Assembly (NCBI GenBank): GCA_050184415.1
Contig: JBFXAJ010000018.1
Location: 4,233 to 68,232, forward strand
Length of the DNA stretch: 64,000 nt
Reading direction: 5' to 3'
From: JADLGL01 sp050184415
Lineage (GTDB): Bacteria > Pseudomonadota > Alphaproteobacteria > Rhizobiales > Kaistiaceae
Below the pieces are notes generated by a model that was given only the letters and a program-made list of their open reading frames with translations, ran no database searches and was not told the DNA's origin. Shown here in pieces: positions 60,159-64,000 of the stretch; the stretch's first letter is position 1; each line of letters begins with the position of its first letter. A program made the position numbers and the translations under genes.

Positions 60159-60515
60159 GTGAATCAGGCGGACTACCTTGGCACCGACCCGGACGTCCTT
60201 GCGATATTCTCGGCAATCGACGCTGCAGTGACCGCAATCGGCGACGCGGAACGACGCGTATCCAAAAGTCAGATCGGGTTCTTTCGCACGCATCCTTTCG
60301 CCGCTGTCTGGCGGCCAGGCAAATACCTCAGCGGTCCCCGTCCGCCACTAGTGTTGAGCGTCTTCCTTCGGCGTATGGATCGTTCTCCTCGTTGGAAGGA
60401 GGTTGTAGAGCCAACGCCAGGCCGCTTCACTCATCATCTGGAAATCAATGATCCAACCGAAGTTGATAGCCAGGTGCGGACATGGCTGCGAGAAGCATGG
60501 ACGTCCGCCTCCTGA
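60159..60515 (+). CDS. DUF5655-like protein
   Basis: A 118-residue protein starting at GTG 60159 (GTG 60150 is also possible). VSKSQIGFFRTHPFAAVWRP and FTHHLEINDPTEVDSQVRTW fit the DUF5655 family, found alone or at the end of restriction-related proteins; function unknown. It lies 42 bases beyond tRNA-Glu, a frequent place for acquired DNA. Confidence 0.65.
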   Translation: MNQADYLGTDPDVLAIFSAIDAAVTAIGDAERRVSKSQIGFFRTHPFAAVWRPGKYLSGPRPPLVLSVFLRRMDRSPRWKEVVEPTPGRFTHHLEINDPTEVDSQVRTWLREAWTSAS

Positions 60516-60690
60516 GGTAGGTCGGGGCCTGCAAGGCTCATTGCGCAACCAGAAAAACGCGGTTGCGGCCCACCGATCGTCCGCCCCGCATATTCGTGCG
60601 AAGGGGAATGGGAGGTTGAGCCTTGGAGTAGTAGGAACGGCGACGTGTATTCGTCATGTCCATCCTATGCGCCACTTCCGCAGCACCGAT

Positions 60691-60916
60691 ATGCCCGGAC
60701 GCCTGCCCCCCTCGCCGAGATCGAGGCCACCGTCGCGCGCCTCGAGGCAAAGCTGATGCCTTCGCCGATGCCGGCGACCTCAAGGCCGCCTACGGCCGAG
60801 TCTCGGCGCGCTTCGCCGCCGACCTGGCCGACCCGCGCGACCTCGCGCTGTCGCGTGCCGCCGCGCTGATGCTCGTGCAGGGGACTACTCCGGCACCGTC
60901 ACTGAGCAACGCCTGA
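60691..60916 (+). pseudogene. Duplicated small gene, copy 1, frameshifted twice
   Basis: Reading across three frames restores a protein of about 70 residues: MPGRLP, then LAEIEATVARLEAKL, then ADAFADAGDLKAAYGRVSAR and FAADLADPRDLALSRAAALM. One shift lies in a run of C's around 60705, the other around 60758. The second copy is at 62985-63199. The family is unknown. Confidence 0.6.
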
Positions 60917-60930
60917 GCGCAGGAGCGGGT

Positions 60931-61395
60931 CTAGCCACCAGGGTTGGCGTCGAAATCCATCGCGATCTGCCGGAGCATGAAGGCCCACCCTTCGGCGGTC
61001 TTCTTCGTCCACTCGGCCCAGCGCGCGTCCATGGCGTGGACGATCGTCGCCCGACAGCCGCCGGCGCGCGGCTCGATAGTCAGGGTGACCACCGACGCAT
61101 TCTCCTGTTCCTCCTCCGGCGACGTGAACCAGGTGAAGACGAGTTTTCGCGGCCGGTCGATCTCGAGATAGGTGCCCCAGTGCACCGCTTCTCCGTCCTC
61201 GCGCATGTCGGAAAAGGTGAACCGGCCGCCGACCCGCGCATCGATCTCGACCCTTCTGATGTCGAGGGCGGGCATGCCGGGAACCGTCGCCGACGACCAC
61301 GCGCGGACCTTGACCGGGTCGAGCCAGGCGTCGAACACGCGCTCGGCCGATGCGGCGAAATCGTGGACGGCCTTCGCTTCAATCGTTCCCGACAC
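60931..61395 (-). CDS. AHSA1/SRPBCC-family protein
   Basis: A 154-residue protein with the START-like fold typical of AHSA1: AKAVHDFAASAERVFDAWLD, DARVGGRFTFSDMREDGEAV, GTYLEIDRPRKLVFTW and a closing helix WTKKTAEGWAFMLRQI. Such proteins bind hydrophobic ligands or assist signalling and are often paired with ArsR regulators, none of which is present here. A fragment matching its 3' end occurs at 63222-63256. Confidence 0.85.
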   Translation of the reverse strand: MSGTIEAKAVHDFAASAERVFDAWLDPVKVRAWSSATVPGMPALDIRRVEIDARVGGRFTFSDMREDGEAVHWGTYLEIDRPRKLVFTWFTSPEEEQENASVVTLTIEPRAGGCRATIVHAMDARWAEWTKKTAEGWAFMLRQIAMDFDANPGG

Positions 61396-61527
61396 TCTTC
61401 TTCTCCGTCGTTCGAGAGCCTGACCGACGCGATGCCGAACTTGCCGCCATCGCGCGTGCGGATATTTCGGCGTTCAGGTGGTTGGTAATCGACTTGACCC
61501 ACGGTCGCGACCTGATCAGTCGACGGG

Positions 61528-62343
61528 TTATTGGTTGAAGAACGTCTTCAGTACACGGGCCATGAGTTCGGGGGCGACGACGTGTCCCTGCCCATCGAGC
61601 GTGTGTCGTTCGGTCTGGGGGATGGCAGCGGTTATCGCTTTCGCGGCGCGGTCGAAGAAGTCGGTCGGGAGGCCTGCGAACTGGGGCTCGGTGGTCGGAC
61701 CCTCGGTGGTCACCAGGACCGACTGAGTGATGCGGGCAAGTCGGTTCGTGGGGATCTTGTAGTCATTGAGGATCACGGCGTCCTTGACGAGCGTGTGGGC
61801 GAGCGCGACGGACGAGGCCCACATCGGGTGCTGTTTGCCAGCCGCGATGTCCGCGTCTGGTCCGCCGGTAAGCCTCATGAACAGTTCCAGGAGCTCCTCG
61901 TCCCGGCCGGCTTTGTATGCCTCGTGGGTGTCCGCGAGGTACTGGTTGAACCTCGGCCACAGGTCGTCCCCGATCACGTACGGCACATCCCACACCGCGA
62001 TCTTGTCGATCGCCAAACCTGCCGCTGCTGCCTCCAGCGCGAGGGCGCCGCCAGATGAGGCGCCGTACACGTGAGCTGAGCCGCCGGCTGTCGCAATCAG
62101 CGCGTCGAGGTCTTCCACCTCCCGCGCCAAGGCGTACGGCGGTGTATTGCCGCTCGCGCCCCGGCCACGTCGTGCGTAATTGTAGACCGTGAAATGGTCG
62201 GCAAGGAGCCGGGCCAGCGGCGCGTTCTCAGCGCCGTCGTCTAGGGTGCCGCCGACGAGGATCACCGCCGGGCCAGTGCCTTTCCGGTCGTAGGCGATCC
62301 TCGTACCGTCGGCGGACGTCACACGAAGTGTCATCTCGTTCAC
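61528..62343 (-). CDS. Alpha/beta hydrolase
   Basis: A 271-residue enzyme. GTGPAVILVGGTLDDGAENA holds the oxyanion region, VYGASSGGALALEAA the nucleophile elbow (Ser), and LDGQGHVVAPELMARVL the catalytic His. Family is certain, substrate not. The ATG at 62343 is used because it starts the first strand directly (MTLRVTSADGTRIAYD follows). Confidence 0.88.
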   Translation of the reverse strand: MNEMTLRVTSADGTRIAYDRKGTGPAVILVGGTLDDGAENAPLARLLADHFTVYNYARRGRGASGNTPPYALAREVEDLDALIATAGGSAHVYGASSGGALALEAAAAGLAIDKIAVWDVPYVIGDDLWPRFNQYLADTHEAYKAGRDEELLELFMRLTGGPDADIAAGKQHPMWASSVALAHTLVKDAVILNDYKIPTNRLARITQSVLVTTEGPTTEPQFAGLPTDFFDRAAKAITAAIPQTERHTLDGQGHVVAPELMARVLKTFFNQ

Positions 62344-62984
62344 TGCTTCTCTCCATTTCTCGATGCGTGGTCGTCACCGTCGGAGAATGTCGACCAGGAT
62401 TGAGTTACTGGATCAGCGAGCCCAGGCGATCACCGCAGCCACTACCAGGAGGGCCAGGCGTTCGTGGGGTCTTTCAAGAACGCCCGACGGGGAACGGACC
62501 CTCTAACTCGACGCGTATGCAGGTGACGTCATAGGCGGTGCCTGGATTCGGCTGCCAGCCGCCCAACGGTTGACGGGGTCGCGTTTCTTTGCGCCGTCCT
62601 TGTGCTCACACGGTCGAGAAACGCGGCGCACCCAATAAGGTGCCCGTTGCGAACCATACAAATATGTATGGGGGTGATACACGCATGGCTTACGCACACG
62701 GGAAAATACCACCAAGCCGCTGGAATGGGAGCACGGCCACAGGCTGTCGGGCGACTCTGCTGCCGCCAGCCAGAGTGGGCACAACCGCCCCTTGCTCCGC
62801 CCAGCCGCCGAGCGAGCGCGCTCGTTCCTGCGAAGCGATCTGCGATCAGTCGTAGTAGCTTTGGCGAGCTCTGGATGCGCCGGGCGGGATCCGCAAGCCC
62901 AATGCTGGGATGTCGTAGAGTTCCGGCGGACACGTAGTTATCAGTTTCATCCACGCTGGGGCGCCACTTCTCCGCGAGACTGAC
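62344..62984. other. Gene-poor stretch
   Basis: About 640 bases without a supported gene. Short frames exist but none has a credible start or family. It may hold decayed coding DNA: a stretch near 62428-62495 reads HYQEGQAFVGSFKNARRG, but I could not place it. Confidence 0.4.
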
Positions 62985-63199
62985 ATGGCTTGGCGTCTCC
63001 CGTCGCTCGCCGCGATCGAGCCACCGTCGCCCACATGAAGGCGAGGCTCGAGGCGGTCGCGGACGCAGGCGTGCTCCTGGCCGTCTACTCCCGCCTCTCG
63101 GCGCGGTTCGCCGCCGACCTGTCCGATCCGCGGGACCTCGCACAGTCGCGCGCCGCTGCCCTGATGCTTGTGCAGGAACTGGTTCGGGACCGTCATTGA
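62985..63199 (+). pseudogene. Duplicated small gene, copy 2, frameshifted once
   Basis: MAWRLPSLAAIE then, after a one-base loss near 63021, ATVAHMKARLEAVADAG and YSRLSARFAADLSDPRDLAQ and SRAAALMLVQELVRDRH. The break differs from those in copy 1. The upstream DNA (GCGCCACTTC...) also matches copy 1, so the duplication covers flanking DNA. Confidence 0.6.
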
Positions 63200-63221
63200 G
63201 CGACGACCCCCTGCAGAGCAG

Positions 63222-63256
63222 GGCTGGCGTCGAAATCTTTCCCGATCTGGCGGAGC
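63222..63256 (-). pseudogene. Fragment of an AHSA1/SRPBCC gene 3' end
   Basis: GGCGTCGAAATCTTTCCCGA and GATCTGGCGGAGCA match, with a few changes, the end of the AHSA1 gene at 60942-60976. It follows copy 2 of the duplicated small gene exactly as the intact gene follows copy 1, so it marks the edge of the duplication. Confidence 0.6.
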
Positions 63257-63385
63257 ACACCCTTGCCACCTGCACGGCCGCCACATCCGCGTCGCCTTGA
63301 CGATCATGCGCGCGGCCTGCGAGCAATGCTGTTGCGCCGGTTGCCAAGGGCGGCCATGAATGGGCGTGGAAACTGGGGAGCGACC

Positions 63386-63943
63386 ATGAAGACCATTCTG
63401 CTGGCCGCTGCGGCCATCCTGCTCGGAACCCTTTCGGCTGGCGCCGCCGAGGCGCCGACGATGCCGACCGCGCCGGTACCCTCGCCCCTGCCCGGCTCCG
63501 AGCCGTTGTGGAGCGGTCCCTATGGCGGCATGGTGGCCGGGCTGTGGTTCCCGTTCGACGGTGTCGAGTTCGAGGGCGACCCGGCCGAAACCACCGGTCG
63601 CCTCAACGCGGTCGTGGGCACCAACATCCCGGTCGGCGAGCGGGGCGTCCTTGGCATCGAGGCGCAGTTCGGCATCTATGATTTCGAGGAGGTCGCGTTC
63701 GAGGCGTTCGCCATCGGCCATGCCGGCATGCGTTTCGGCGAGCGCGCGCTCGCCTTCGCCTCGATCGGCCTCGCGTATGACTCGGCGGCGGACGACGCCG
63801 GCTTCGTCTTGGGCGGCGGCGTCGAGGTCGCGATGAACGACAGTGTCAGCCTCCGGGGCGAGACGCTCGTCTATCGCTATCTCGGGTCGCCGTTCGAATA
63901 TGTGTGGTTGAGCGGCGGCGTGATCTTCCACGTCGGCAACTGA
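63386..63943 (+). CDS. Small outer-membrane beta-barrel-like protein
   Basis: A 185-residue protein with a signal peptide (MKTILLAAAAILLGTLSAGA). The mature part has alternating strands: WSGPYGGMVAGLWFPFDGVE, RLNAVVGTNIPVGERGVLGI and a closing strand ending in VSLRGETLVYRYLGSPFEYV and FHVGN, as in OmpW/Omp25-like porin-type proteins. GGGAG precedes the ATG. Likely outer-membrane; function unknown. Confidence 0.8.
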   Translation: MKTILLAAAAILLGTLSAGAAEAPTMPTAPVPSPLPGSEPLWSGPYGGMVAGLWFPFDGVEFEGDPAETTGRLNAVVGTNIPVGERGVLGIEAQFGIYDFEEVAFEAFAIGHAGMRFGERALAFASIGLAYDSAADDAGFVLGGGVEVAMNDSVSLRGETLVYRYLGSPFEYVWLSGGVIFHVGN

Positions 63944-64000
63944 CCGGCGACGGGCGCCGGCTGATCGTCAGCCCGGCGCCACGACCAGCCGATAGCCCGC

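Overview
The window is very GC-rich bacterial chromosome with dense, short-gapped genes on both strands, alphaproteobacterial gene types (a two-domain cold-shock protein, an NDUFS4-like respiratory-chain accessory protein, a DUF1127 protein, an XoxJ-like protein) and dispersed palindromic and heptamer repeats of the kind common in Hyphomicrobiales (Rhizobiales). I infer an aerobic, probably free-living alphaproteobacterium, likely Hyphomicrobiales; the genus cannot be read from the sequence. There is no rRNA, CRISPR array, prophage, integrase or recognisable transposase.

Layout. 0-4 kb: a small GIY-YIG nuclease gene beside palindromic repeats, then an iron/corrinoid-type ABC importer (ATPase and permease on the minus strand, binding protein divergent). 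4-9 kb: a metzincin-like metalloprotease, an orphan Tat-exported ABC binding protein, small unknown genes, tRNA-Asn and a truncated HFCD flavoprotein. 9-20 kb: a periplasmic quinoprotein locus with a MoxR ATPase, a CHRD-cytochrome c fusion, a PQQ dehydrogenase, an XoxJ-like protein, a membrane protein and a 1434-residue protein with two VWA domains. 20-33 kb: murI, small envelope proteins, a gene-poor stretch with strong hairpins (possible small RNAs), a DUF1028 protein, a ring-cleaving-type dioxygenase, a MocR regulator, a UdgX-type uracil-DNA-binding protein, an aldo/keto reductase and a DUF433/DUF5615 toxin-antitoxin pair.

33-41 kb: glycolate/glyoxylate metabolism. gcl is followed by glcD-glcE and glcF; a GIY-YIG-domain gene and a Phd-VapC toxin-antitoxin pair sit between glcE and glcF. 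GlcDEF would oxidise glycolate to glyoxylate and Gcl would condense two glyoxylates to tartronate semialdehyde. 41-47 kb: PAP2 phosphatase, metC, a large Pro/Ala-rich OmpA-domain protein and a cysteine synthase. 47-49.7 kb: a second GIY-YIG gene beside a palindromic element with long near-perfect terminal inverted repeats, YqhA, UspA, and a truncated GIY-YIG gene bracketed by inverted palindromes. 49.8-54.6 kb: three SGNH hydrolases, an MBOAT acyltransferase and a small membrane protein, a likely surface-glycan O-acylation locus. 54.6-64 kb: small regulators, three tRNAs, a DUF192 protein, the cold-shock protein, glyoxalase I, a duplicated and independently frameshifted small gene, an AHSA1/SRPBCC protein, an alpha/beta hydrolase and a small outer-membrane protein.

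The most unusual signals are the repeated physical link between small GIY-YIG nuclease genes and palindromic inverted-repeat elements, the double-VWA protein in the quinoprotein locus, and the triple-SGNH/MBOAT operon. All functions are inferred from sequence patterns recognised by eye; no search or alignment was run.
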